Source: Allomuricauda sp. (GTDB taxonomy: Bacteria; Bacteroidota; Bacteroidia; Flavobacteriales; Flavobacteriaceae). From it: DNA of 6,915 nucleotides. Shown piece after piece: positions 1 through 5,813 of the stretch. The stretch spans positions 1-6,915 of the forward strand of contig JANQOD010000403.1 of assembly GCA_028289745.1 (NCBI GenBank). Direction: 5' to 3'. Position 1 is the stretch's first letter. Each line of letters begins with the position of its first letter. The notes under the pieces are model-generated. The model was not told the origin of the DNA. It worked only from the letters and a program-made list of their open reading frames with translations, and ran no database searches. The position numbers were made by a program, and so were the translations under genes.

Positions 1-892
1 AGAACTATCTGAATTTGTGAACGAACAGGTCACCGAGGTATACTATAACATTGACAAGTCGTTAGAGAGCATTGCAGAGAACCAAGTATATCAAGGGGCC
101 GCCTATCAACAGTATGTCATCAATGCCGGTAATGCGCTGGCCGATTTTTTGGCCAATATCTTGGACAATATGCAGATGAGCATGCAGCAGGGCAGTGGTT
201 CCGGACAAAGCGGCAGTGACTTTCAATTACCCGATATCATTCAGGGCCAAGGGCAATTAAATGAAAAGATGGGGCAGATGGGCCAATCGGGCAAGGGTGA
301 ACAAGAGTCGCAATCTGGGGAAAAAAGCGATGGGCAACAAGAGGGCCAAGGAGAAAAAGAAGGGGGCAAGAAAGGAAACCAGGAAGGTCAAAATGGAAAG
401 GATGGCAAAGACGGCAAGAACAGGGGGGATGGAGAAAACGGCCAGAACGGGCAATCGGGCGATGGAATGAGTGAAGAAGAGCTGAAGGAGATTTATGAAA
501 TATACAAGCAACAACAGTTGATACGACAGCAGCTAGAGCAACAGTTGCAAGACATGATCAACAAATCTGACCGGGATCTGGCCAAGAAATTGGTACAGCA
601 AATGGAGAATTTTGAGAATGACCTATTAGAAAACGGTATCACAAGGCGAACGATGAACAAGGCAAATTATATTCAGCACCAGTTGTTGAAATTAGAGAAC
701 GCCACCTTGAAACAGGGCGAAAAAAAGGAACGGGAGAGCACCACAAATACCGACCGCTATAAGACCCCCATTTTGACCAAGCCAGAACTGTTCAAGAACA
801 ACGAACAGGAAATCGAGATTTTAAATCGACAAGCCTTACCTTTGCGGCAAGAATACCGTAAAAAGGTACGGGAGTATTTCAAAAATGATTGA
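1..892 (+). CDS. DUF4175 family protein, C-terminal part (5' end outside window)
   Basis: The reading frame is open from the first base (first whole codon at 2-4), so the GTG at 17 is probably internal and this is the C-terminal ~296 residues of a longer protein. What is visible is a helical stretch, then a low-complexity tract rich in Gly, Gln, Lys, Glu and Asp (about nt 185-468, with G-K-D/G-Q-N repeats). After that come a Gln/Glu-rich predicted coiled coil (E-E-L-K-E-I-Y-E onward) and a basic C-terminus ending K-V-R-E-Y-F-K-N-D. This composition, and the position directly before ybeY and mnmG, fit the large DUF4175 proteins of Flavobacteriia. Those usually have N-terminal membrane segments, which cannot be seen here. 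The stop overlaps the ybeY start by 8 bp, suggesting translational coupling in one operon. Molecular function is unknown. The family call rests on composition and context rather than a diagnostic motif. Confidence 0.75.
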   Translation, partial: ELSEFVNEQVTEVYYNIDKSLESIAENQVYQGAAYQQYVINAGNALADFLANILDNMQMSMQQGSGSGQSGSDFQLPDIIQGQGQLNEKMGQMGQSGKGEQESQSGEKSDGQQEGQGEKEGGKKGNQEGQNGKDGKDGKNRGDGENGQNGQSGDGMSEEELKEIYEIYKQQQLIRQQLEQQLQDMINKSDRDLAKKLVQQMENFENDLLENGITRRTMNKANYIQHQLLKLENATLKQGEKKERESTTNTDRYKTPILTKPELFKNNEQEIEILNRQALPLRQEYRKKVREYFKND

Positions 893-1301
893 CTTCCATT
901 TTGAGAATGACTTTCAACTTGATAAAGACAAGTATTCCGATTGGTTGTGTAGGATAATTGAATCGGAGGGATTTCAATTGGGAGATTTGGCCTATGTGTT
1001 CTGCGACGATGAATACCTCTTGAACATCAATATGCAGTATTTGAACCATGACACCTACACAGACATCATCACTTTTGATTACTCCTCTGGCAAATGGATA
1101 GCGGGCGACATCTTCATCTCCGTTGAGCGGGTAGACGATAACGCCGCTGACCATAAGGTGAGTTTTCAAAATGAGCTACAGCGCGTCATGTGCCACGGGG
1201 TATTGCACCTTATGGGCTATAATGACAAGAAGGAAGACGAGGTGCTTATGATGCGCAGAAAAGAAGACGAAATGATCAAGATGTTCCACGTGGAACAATA
1301 A
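885..1301 (+). CDS. ybeY: YbeY, rRNA maturation endoribonuclease
   Basis: The 138-residue product matches the short YbeY (UPF0054) form typical of Bacteroidota; the E. coli protein is about 155 residues. YbeY is a metal-dependent single-strand endoribonuclease in the cytoplasm, involved in 16S rRNA 3'-end maturation and 70S ribosome quality control. Visible family motifs are Y-L-N-H-D-T-Y-T-D-I-I-T-F-D-Y in the N-terminal half, G-D-I-F-I-S in the middle, and the metal-site motif H-G-V-L-H-L-M-G-Y-N-D. H104 and H108 are the first two metal ligands; Asp114 stands where E. coli has the third His. The ATG at 885 gives the expected N-terminus and overlaps the upstream stop by 8 bp. The last six codons (M-F-H-V-E-Q) contain a perfect parS-like palindrome. 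mnmG follows after 4 bp, so the two are almost certainly co-transcribed. Confidence 0.95.
   Translation: MIDFHFENDFQLDKDKYSDWLCRIIESEGFQLGDLAYVFCDDEYLLNINMQYLNHDTYTDIITFDYSSGKWIAGDIFISVERVDDNAADHKVSFQNELQRVMCHGVLHLMGYNDKKEDEVLMMRRKEDEMIKMFHVEQ
1282..1297. other. parS: parS-like centromere site 1 (ParB binding), inside ybeY
   Basis: TGTTCCACGTGGAACA is a perfect 16-bp inverted repeat. It differs from the classic ParB site TGTTTCACGTGAAACA only by a symmetrical pair of changes (T to C at position 5, A to G at position 12). An identical copy lies about 1.9 kb downstream. The site sits wholly within the ybeY coding sequence and fixes its last residues as Phe-His-Val-Glu-Gln. Flanking bases do not extend the palindrome. 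Role as a ParB loading site for origin segregation is inferred from the match; parA and parB are not in the window. Confidence 0.85.
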
Positions 1302-1305
1302 AGCC

Positions 1306-3174
1306 ATGTTTGAGAAAGAATACGATGTAATTGTGGTTGGTGGGGGCCATGCAGGAGCTGAGGCGACCGCAGCGGCGGCCAATATGGGATCCAAGACACT
1401 CTTGGTTACCATGAACCTACAGACCATAGGACAGATGTCCTGTAATCCGGCCATGGGCGGTATAGCAAAAGGGCAGATCGTACGCGAAATAGACGCGTTG
1501 GGGGGCTATAGCGGCATTGTGACCGACCGTTCGGCCATTCAGTTCAAGATGCTGAACAAGTCTAAGGGCCCGGCGATGTGGAGTCCGCGTGCACAGAATG
1601 ACCGTATGCGCTTTGCTGAAGAATGGCGGTTGTTGTTGGAGCAGACCCCGAATGCCGATTTCTATCAAGAAATGGTCTCAGAGATATTGGTAGAAGGGAA
1701 CTGTGTGGTCGGTGTCCGTACCTCATTGGGCATCGATATTCGCGCCAAGGCCGTGGTCTTGACCAACGGCACTTTTCTGAATGGATTGATACACATAGGG
1801 GAAAAGCAGTTTGGCGGTGGGCGTGCAGGCGAGAAGGCCGCAACGGGCATTACCGAACAGTTGGTCGATTTCGGTTTCGATAGCGGGCGAATGAAAACAG
1901 GTACCCCGCCCAGGGTAGATGGCCGTTCACTTGATTATTCGAAGATGACCGTGCAGCCCGGTGATGAAAATCCAGAGCGATTCTCTTATTTAGAGACCCC
2001 CGTATTAGAGAAACAGCGTGATTGCCATATGACCCGTACCAGTACATTGGTGCATGAGCTGTTGCGCGAAGGCTTCGACCGCTCACCTATGTTCAATGGT
2101 AGGATCAAAAGTATCGGTCCGCGGTACTGCCCATCGATAGAAGATAAGATCCATCGTTTTGCCGATAAGGATTCTCATCAAATATTCGTCGAACCGGAAG
2201 GTTGGAACACGGTTGAGGTGTACGTGAACGGCTTCTCTACCTCCCTCCCTGAAGACGTACAATATCGCGCCCTGAAATCTGTCGCGGGATTTGAGAACGT
2301 GAAGTTCTTTAGACCGGGATATGCCATCGAGTATGATTATTTTCCGCCCACGCAATTACGGCACACGCTTGAGACAAAGCTCATCGAGAACCTTTATTTT
2401 GCTGGGCAGATCAATGGCACCACGGGCTATGAAGAGGCAGCTTCACAGGGTCTTATGGCGGGCATCAATGCACATCTTAAAATCAAGGAGAAAGAATCTT
2501 TTATTTTAAAAAGGGACGAGGCCTATATCGGGGTATTGATCGATGATTTGATCACCAAGGGCACTGAAGAGCCCTATCGCATGTTCACCTCACGGGCTGA
2601 ATACCGAACGCTGTTACGACAAGACAATGCCGACTTGCGCTTGACCCCAAGAAGTTTTGAACTCGGCTTGGCAACAGCGGAAAGAATGAAAAAAATGGAA
2701 GAAAAAAAGAAAAAATCACAAGATTTTATCAATTTCTTCAAAAAAACGAGCTTTAATCCCGAAGAAATAAATCCGATTTTAGAAGAATTGAACTCCGCAA
2801 CCGTCAAACAGTCCGATAAATTGTTCAAGGTTTTTTCGCGACCGAAGGTAACCATGGACCACATGCTGCAGTTAGAAGCCGTCTCTTCTTTTGTGGCGGA
2901 CAATGAATTGCAGAACGACGTGCTCGAACAAGCGGAAATACAGGTGAAGTATTCGGGCTATATCGAGAAAGAAAAATTGAATGCCGATAAGTTGCATAGG
3001 TTAGAGGATGTGCGCATCCCTGAGAACTTTGATTATACCAAATTAAAGTCCCTCTCTTTTGAGGCCAGGGAAAAACTACAGGCCATACAGCCAGTGACCA
3101 TTGCGCAGGCTTCGCGCATCAGCGGGGTCTCGCCTGCAGATGTAAGCGTTTTGTTGGTATTTCTTGGCAGATAG
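1306..3174 (+). CDS. mnmG: MnmG (GidA), tRNA uridine-5-carboxymethylaminomethyl modification enzyme, FAD subunit
   Basis: With MnmE, this cytoplasmic flavoprotein installs the carboxymethylaminomethyl group on U34 of tRNAs reading split codon boxes, using FAD, NADH and methylene-tetrahydrofolate. The product is 622 residues, close to the E. coli length of 629. Visible features in order are the dinucleotide-binding G-G-G-H-A-G-A-E (residues 12-19), S-C-N-P-A-M-G-G with the conserved Cys46, and G-P-R-Y-C-P-S-I-E-D-K with Cys275 (GidA signature 1). Next come A-G-Q-I-N-G-T-T-G-Y-E-E-A-A from residue 366 (signature 2) and F-T-S-R-A-E-Y-R, then a helical C-terminal domain ending S-R-I-S-G-V-S-P-A-D-V, the usual MnmE-binding region. 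The ATG at 1306 lies 4 bp after the ybeY stop with no clear Shine-Dalgarno. A lysine-rich segment coded by A-tracts (about 2689-2715) sits in a variable region, and the frame remains open. parS-like sites flank the gene on both sides. Confidence 0.98.
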   Translation: MFEKEYDVIVVGGGHAGAEATAAAANMGSKTLLVTMNLQTIGQMSCNPAMGGIAKGQIVREIDALGGYSGIVTDRSAIQFKMLNKSKGPAMWSPRAQNDRMRFAEEWRLLLEQTPNADFYQEMVSEILVEGNCVVGVRTSLGIDIRAKAVVLTNGTFLNGLIHIGEKQFGGGRAGEKAATGITEQLVDFGFDSGRMKTGTPPRVDGRSLDYSKMTVQPGDENPERFSYLETPVLEKQRDCHMTRTSTLVHELLREGFDRSPMFNGRIKSIGPRYCPSIEDKIHRFADKDSHQIFVEPEGWNTVEVYVNGFSTSLPEDVQYRALKSVAGFENVKFFRPGYAIEYDYFPPTQLRHTLETKLIENLYFAGQINGTTGYEEAASQGLMAGINAHLKIKEKESFILKRDEAYIGVLIDDLITKGTEEPYRMFTSRAEYRTLLRQDNADLRLTPRSFELGLATAERMKKMEEKKKKSQDFINFFKKTSFNPEEINPILEELNSATVKQSDKLFKVFSRPKVTMDHMLQLEAVSSFVADNELQNDVLEQAEIQVKYSGYIEKEKLNADKLHRLEDVRIPENFDYTKLKSLSFEAREKLQAIQPVTIAQASRISGVSPADVSVLLVFLGR

Positions 3175-3179
3175 GCCTT

Positions 3180-3208
3180 AAATGTTCCACGTGGAACATT
3201 TTCTTTTT
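3180..3208 (+). terminator. Possible rho-independent terminator of the ybeY-mnmG operon, built on parS 2
   Basis: The parS palindrome here is extended by AAA and TTT to a 22-bp perfect inverted repeat (3180-3201). It is followed immediately by a T-rich tract (T-C-T5, to 3208), 5 bp after the mnmG stop. In RNA this could fold as a 9-bp stem AAAUGUUCC/GGAACAUUU with an ACGU loop and a U tail. The stem is A/U-rich and the U tract is interrupted, so efficiency is uncertain. Readthrough into the next gene is possible because no good promoter is seen for it. Confidence 0.4.
3183..3198. other. parS: parS-like centromere site 2 (ParB binding), downstream of mnmG
   Basis: This is an exact second copy of TGTTCCACGTGGAACA, starting 8 bp after the mnmG stop in the 78-bp gap before the lipoprotein gene. 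The distance between the two site centres is about 1901 bp, so mnmG lies entirely between them. Unlike copy 1 it is non-coding and its palindrome extends three bases further on each side. ParB binding is inferred from the match to the conserved parS consensus. Confidence 0.87.
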
Positions 3209-3252
3209 GGCCTGGTTTTTGTGTCTTGCTCCTCAACTGTACCAAGACAAAA

Positions 3253-3804
3253 ATGAAGCACTTTTTACCCTTGTTGTTCGGAGTTTTTTTGCTCCACAGC
3301 TGCATTCCCATCCGTATAGCCCCAAGCATTTCAGACTACAAGGTCACCAAAGGAAAACGGTTCAAAAGGGGACTTCCCAAAAAGACCGTATTTGTTTTTG
3401 AAGACCCCAAGCAAGCAGGGGAGTTTTATGACTATATAAACACCAAATATCAACTTGATGATTATTATGTCGATGTGCAGGTACCCTTTACCGTTGGGGG
3501 CGATAATCATTATTTCTCCTTTTATGAAGTGGAAATAAAAGACAAGACGCTGAATATGTTTCCCGCGCTCTTCAATGCCGTGATGAACGAAGCTTTGGGA
3601 AGTGAAGAAGATGAATATATCAGCGGGGAGGATATATTGGAAAGGGAAAACTGGTTCATCGCCATGGAAGTCTTCAGCGATTCGGAAAAAGATTGCCTCC
3701 ATAAAGACTCCCCGTCACGGAAACAGGTTTTGGCGTATCTTCGAGACCTGAAAAAAGAATATCTAGCGACCCATAATTACAATGAAGTCTTATTTAAGGA
3801 CTAA
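3253..3804 (+). CDS. Predicted lipoprotein of unknown function
   Basis: The 183-residue product begins M-K-H-F-L-P-L-L-F-G-V-F-L-L-H-S-C. This is a short type II signal peptide with a lipobox-like L-H-S-C and lipidation predicted at Cys17. I prefer the ATG at 3253 over the in-frame ATG at 3226, which would put nine extra residues (including a Cys) before the signal peptide. The mature part is mixed alpha/beta in appearance, with aromatic-rich segments (E-F-Y-D-Y-I and D-D-Y-Y-V-D-V) and an acidic middle (G-S-E-E-D-E-Y-I). I recognise no catalytic motif or domain family. It should be anchored in the envelope. Its last 23 bp overlap the methyltransferase gene in another frame, so the two are probably translated from one message. 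No function is proposed. Confidence 0.82.
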   Translation: MKHFLPLLFGVFLLHSCIPIRIAPSISDYKVTKGKRFKRGLPKKTVFVFEDPKQAGEFYDYINTKYQLDDYYVDVQVPFTVGGDNHYFSFYEVEIKDKTLNMFPALFNAVMNEALGSEEDEYISGEDILERENWFIAMEVFSDSEKDCLHKDSPSRKQVLAYLRDLKKEYLATHNYNEVLFKD

Positions 3805-4618
3805 AGATTTTTTAGTCTCGAACGAGCGGTTCGATCTGTTGCACGATGAGGGATCTGACATGCTGATCACGAGTCCACGGCCCGAAGATATTGCCGGGTA
3901 TTACAACAGTGAGTCCTATATCTCCCATTCCGATAGTAGAAAGACAATTTTTGACAAACTCTATTTCTTGGTCAAGGGTCACATGCTTTCAAAAAAGCTC
4001 AAATGGGTCAAGAAGTGGTGCGGACATGGGACATCGTTGCTCGACATCGGGGCGGGATCTGGTGATTTTATAAGGGAAGCACAAAAAGGCGGTTGGTCGG
4101 CAACAGGGGTCGAGCCCAGTGAATTTGCCCGAAAAAAAGCAATGGAAAAAGGGGTTTCACTGATGGCCGACATGAAGACCCTTGAAGGAAGAAGGTTTCA
4201 GTGCATCACCCTGTGGCATGTGTTGGAGCATCTTCCCGAATTGGAATCCCAAATCGAAACGATTTCGAAATTACTTGAGGCTGACGGAACCCTTTTTGTT
4301 GCCGTGCCCAATTTCAGGTCGTTCGACGCAAAATATTATGGAGTTTTTTGGGCGGGGTACGATGTGCCAAGACACCTATGGCATTTTTCACAAAAATCAA
4401 TGGCACACCTTTTTGACAAACAGCACATGAAAGTGGTCAAGACCATCGCCATGCCTTTTGACGCTTTTTATGTCTCCATACTTTCAGAAAAGTATAAGAG
4501 AAATTCTTTTTGGTGGTTGGCTTTTTTCTGGGTAGGGCTATGGTCAAACCTGAAAGCCTCCTTTTCAGGAGAGTATTCTTCACTGATTTACGTTTTGCAG
4601 CGAAAGAAAACCATTTAA
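3782..4618 (+). CDS. Class I SAM-dependent methyltransferase (Methyltransf_23 type)
   Basis: The 278-residue product carries a standard class I methyltransferase core. Motif I is L-L-D-I-G-A-G-S-G-D (Asp88-Asp95), the acidic ribose-binding strand end is G-V-E-P-S (Glu111), and the motif around W-H-V-L-E-H-L (145-151) is typical of the UbiG-like/Methyltransf_23 group. This is followed by a V-A-V-P-N-F strand and P-R-H-L-W-H-F-S. The N-terminal ~60 residues (K-D-F-L-V-S-N-E-R-F-D-L-L onward, with I-T-S-P-R-P and Y-I-S-H) resemble the region that in related proteins is a Cys4 zinc ribbon, but the cysteines are absent here. A Trp/Phe-rich hydrophobic stretch near residues 240-255 could touch the membrane. 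The ATG at 3782 overlaps the lipoprotein gene by 23 bp. The substrate is unknown; relatives act on small molecules, lipids or glycans, so none is assigned. Confidence 0.92.
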   Translation: MKSYLRTKDFLVSNERFDLLHDEGSDMLITSPRPEDIAGYYNSESYISHSDSRKTIFDKLYFLVKGHMLSKKLKWVKKWCGHGTSLLDIGAGSGDFIREAQKGGWSATGVEPSEFARKKAMEKGVSLMADMKTLEGRRFQCITLWHVLEHLPELESQIETISKLLEADGTLFVAVPNFRSFDAKYYGVFWAGYDVPRHLWHFSQKSMAHLFDKQHMKVVKTIAMPFDAFYVSILSEKYKRNSFWWLAFFWVGLWSNLKASFSGEYSSLIYVLQRKKTI

Positions 4619-4819
4619 AAGGGTTTACGGCATGTTCTCTGTGGTAGCCAGCAAATACATAGCACCAAGGCAAAAAGAGGGCTCAGAAGTGATCATATGA
4701 CAACAAAAACAATAAATTTTGATGATGACAAATCAATATAATTATAGATTTTGACTATTTAATGCTTTAGTCGCCAATTTATATGCTCTTCCCAAACAAG
4801 CTCATTCAAAAAGCTTTTC

Positions 4820-4827
4820 TATTTTTG
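4820..4827 (+). promoter_or_regulatory. Candidate Bacteroidota -7 element for the OmpH-like gene
   Basis: TATTTTTG matches the Bacteroidota -7 consensus TAnnTTTG exactly and ends 21 nt before the ATG at 4849, giving a short leader. No TTG/TTTG -33 element lies at the usual distance. A weaker alternative is TTTG at 4718-4721 with TAGATTTT at 4745-4752 (23-bp spacer, one mismatch). The 230-bp gap after the methyltransferase gene (4619-4848) is A+T-rich, contains no convincing gene or terminator, and is the natural place for this promoter. Confidence 0.45.
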
Positions 4828-4848
4828 CGCCATCTTAAAAAAAGAACA

Positions 4849-5355
4849 ATGAAAAAATTAGCCATAGGCCTTTTCGTGATTTTGGCAACTGCTTGCCAGC
4901 AACAGAAGATCGGTTATGTCGATACCGTCGAATTGCTTGAGGGGTACCAAGAAAAAATCGATGTAGAAACGCGTTTTAACACCAAGCGGAGCGCTTTCAC
5001 CAAAAAACGCGATAGTATCTCGCAGGCCTTTCAGCTAGAATTACAAGATTTTCAGACAAAGGCCCAAAAGATGTCGCAAAAGAATGCCCAAGAAGAGTAC
5101 AATCTCTTGCAACAAAGAGGTCAGTTTGTGGGCCAGCAATTGCAACAAGAAGAACAGCAACTACAGCAGACGAGCCAAACAGAGATCGATAGCATTGTCA
5201 GCAAGGTCAAAAAAGAGATCAAGGCCTTCGGCAAGGCAAACGGCTATACCTATATCTTGAGCGGTGGCGATGGGGGTGCCGTACTTCATGGCAATGATGC
5301 CGACGACTTGACCGATAAGGTGTTAAAAATTCTGAACGATAAATACAAGAAGTAA
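4849..5355 (+). CDS. OmpH/Skp-family lipoprotein
   Basis: The 168-residue product starts M-K-K-L-A-I-G-L-F-V-I-L-A-T-A-C, a lipoprotein signal peptide with lipidation predicted at Cys16. It continues I-G-Y-V-D-T-V-E-L-L, the beta-strand that opens OmpH/Skp domains, then a long Gln/Glu/Lys-rich helical region (about residues 35-125, predicted coiled coil). It ends with a compact segment Y-T-Y-I-L-S-G-G-D-G-G-A-V-L-H-G, typical of the family's second half of the body domain. Skp-type proteins are periplasmic holdases for outer-membrane proteins; being lipid-anchored is a common variation in Bacteroidota. The ATG at 4849 is chosen over an in-frame ATG at 4783, which would bury the signal peptide behind 22 extra residues and start upstream of the candidate -7 element. 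The gene appears to be its own transcription unit ending at the terminator at 5374-5405. Confidence 0.9.
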   Translation: MKKLAIGLFVILATACQQQKIGYVDTVELLEGYQEKIDVETRFNTKRSAFTKKRDSISQAFQLELQDFQTKAQKMSQKNAQEEYNLLQQRGQFVGQQLQQEEQQLQQTSQTEIDSIVSKVKKEIKAFGKANGYTYILSGGDGGAVLHGNDADDLTDKVLKILNDKYKK

Positions 5356-5373
5356 TACGCTTGACCGCTTTAT

Positions 5374-5405
5374 AAAAGCCCTTTCCTTTCAGATGGGGCT
5401 TTTTT
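5374..5405 (+). terminator. Rho-independent terminator between convergent genes
   Basis: AAAAGCCC (5374-5381) pairs with GGGCTTTT (5396-5403) across a 14-nt loop, and the arm runs into a T6 tract (5400-5405). It begins 18 bp after the OmpH-like stop codon. Read on the minus strand, the same hairpin follows the DoxX-family stop (5404-5406) with a shorter T-rich tail, so it may serve both genes. It overlaps the last codon of the minus-strand gene. Confidence 0.85.
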
Positions 5406-5802
5406 ATTGCAGCAAAAACAACAGAAAGGCTGTGGGCACGAGGTAAATGACAATCGTTTTGGCCCCCTCGTAATCTTTGGCCACCCGTTGCCCGAGCAAT
5501 AACATCAATAGCGAGATACAGGCCAAAAGCGCCCCGTAGAAAGCAAAACCTCCAATGTCGTGCAACAAAAGGTGCACCAATCCTACAACCGACAAAAGTC
5601 CGGCCGCAAGTTCCATGACCGCGATGATGCCCAACAACAAAGGAACACTGTTTTTGAAGGGCGATTTGGAAAAATGCGCTTTCAGCCATGAAAGATTTCC
5701 ACCCCAATCCCGTACCTTATCGATACCGCTTTGTAGAAAGACAATGATGATGAACAAGAGTAAAATGGTTGCTGTGGCATTTTCAAAAAAGTGTAAGTGC
5801 AT
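5404..5802 (-). CDS. DoxX-family integral membrane protein
   Basis: The 132-residue protein has four predicted membrane helices, at about residues 10-25, 52-78, 83-104 and 114-131. A charged loop after helix 1 (S-G-I-D-K-V-R-D-W) is followed by a hydrophilic stretch (W-L-K-A-H-F-S-K-S-P-F). This size, four-helix layout and Gly-rich helix 2 with M-E-L-A-A-G-L-L are typical of DoxX/DoxD-like proteins of the inner membrane. The biochemical role is not settled for most of that family; some are linked to redox or thiosulfate metabolism, and there is no evidence for either here. The start is 11 bp after the delta' stop codon, so it is probably the second gene of that operon. It ends at the shared terminator, convergent with the OmpH-like gene. 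Confidence 0.82.
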   Translation of the reverse strand: MHLHFFENATATILLLFIIIVFLQSGIDKVRDWGGNLSWLKAHFSKSPFKNSVPLLLGIIAVMELAAGLLSVVGLVHLLLHDIGGFAFYGALLACISLLMLLLGQRVAKDYEGAKTIVIYLVPTAFLLFLLQ

Positions 5803-5813
5803 TATGGTCGTTT

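Noticed and set aside
2689..2715. A7/A7/A6 tracts in mnmG as a possible frameshift or slippage site
   Set aside because: The frame is intact and codes for a Lys/Glu-rich segment in a variable part of MnmG; nothing suggests an alternative frame product.
2574..2903. Minus-strand open frame opposite mnmG
   Set aside because: It lies wholly within the conserved mnmG coding sequence and has no recognisable protein features.
4384..4392. DnaA-box-like TTTTTCACA that could hint at oriC
   Set aside because: A single relaxed match inside a coding region, with no cluster or AT-rich unwinding region around it.
4632..4649. Possible third parS-like site (TGTTCTCTGTGG) in the gap after the methyltransferase
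   Set aside because: Only about 10 of 16 positions match and the inverted symmetry is lost.
4783..4848. Upstream in-frame ATG start for the OmpH-like gene
   Set aside because: It would place 22 residues before a clear lipoprotein signal peptide and precede the candidate -7 promoter element.
5219..5707. Long open frame on the minus strand spanning the terminator and the DoxX-family gene
   Set aside because: Composition is Arg/His/Cys-rich and unlike a protein; it overlaps two well-supported genes and a terminator, so it is an out-of-frame shadow.
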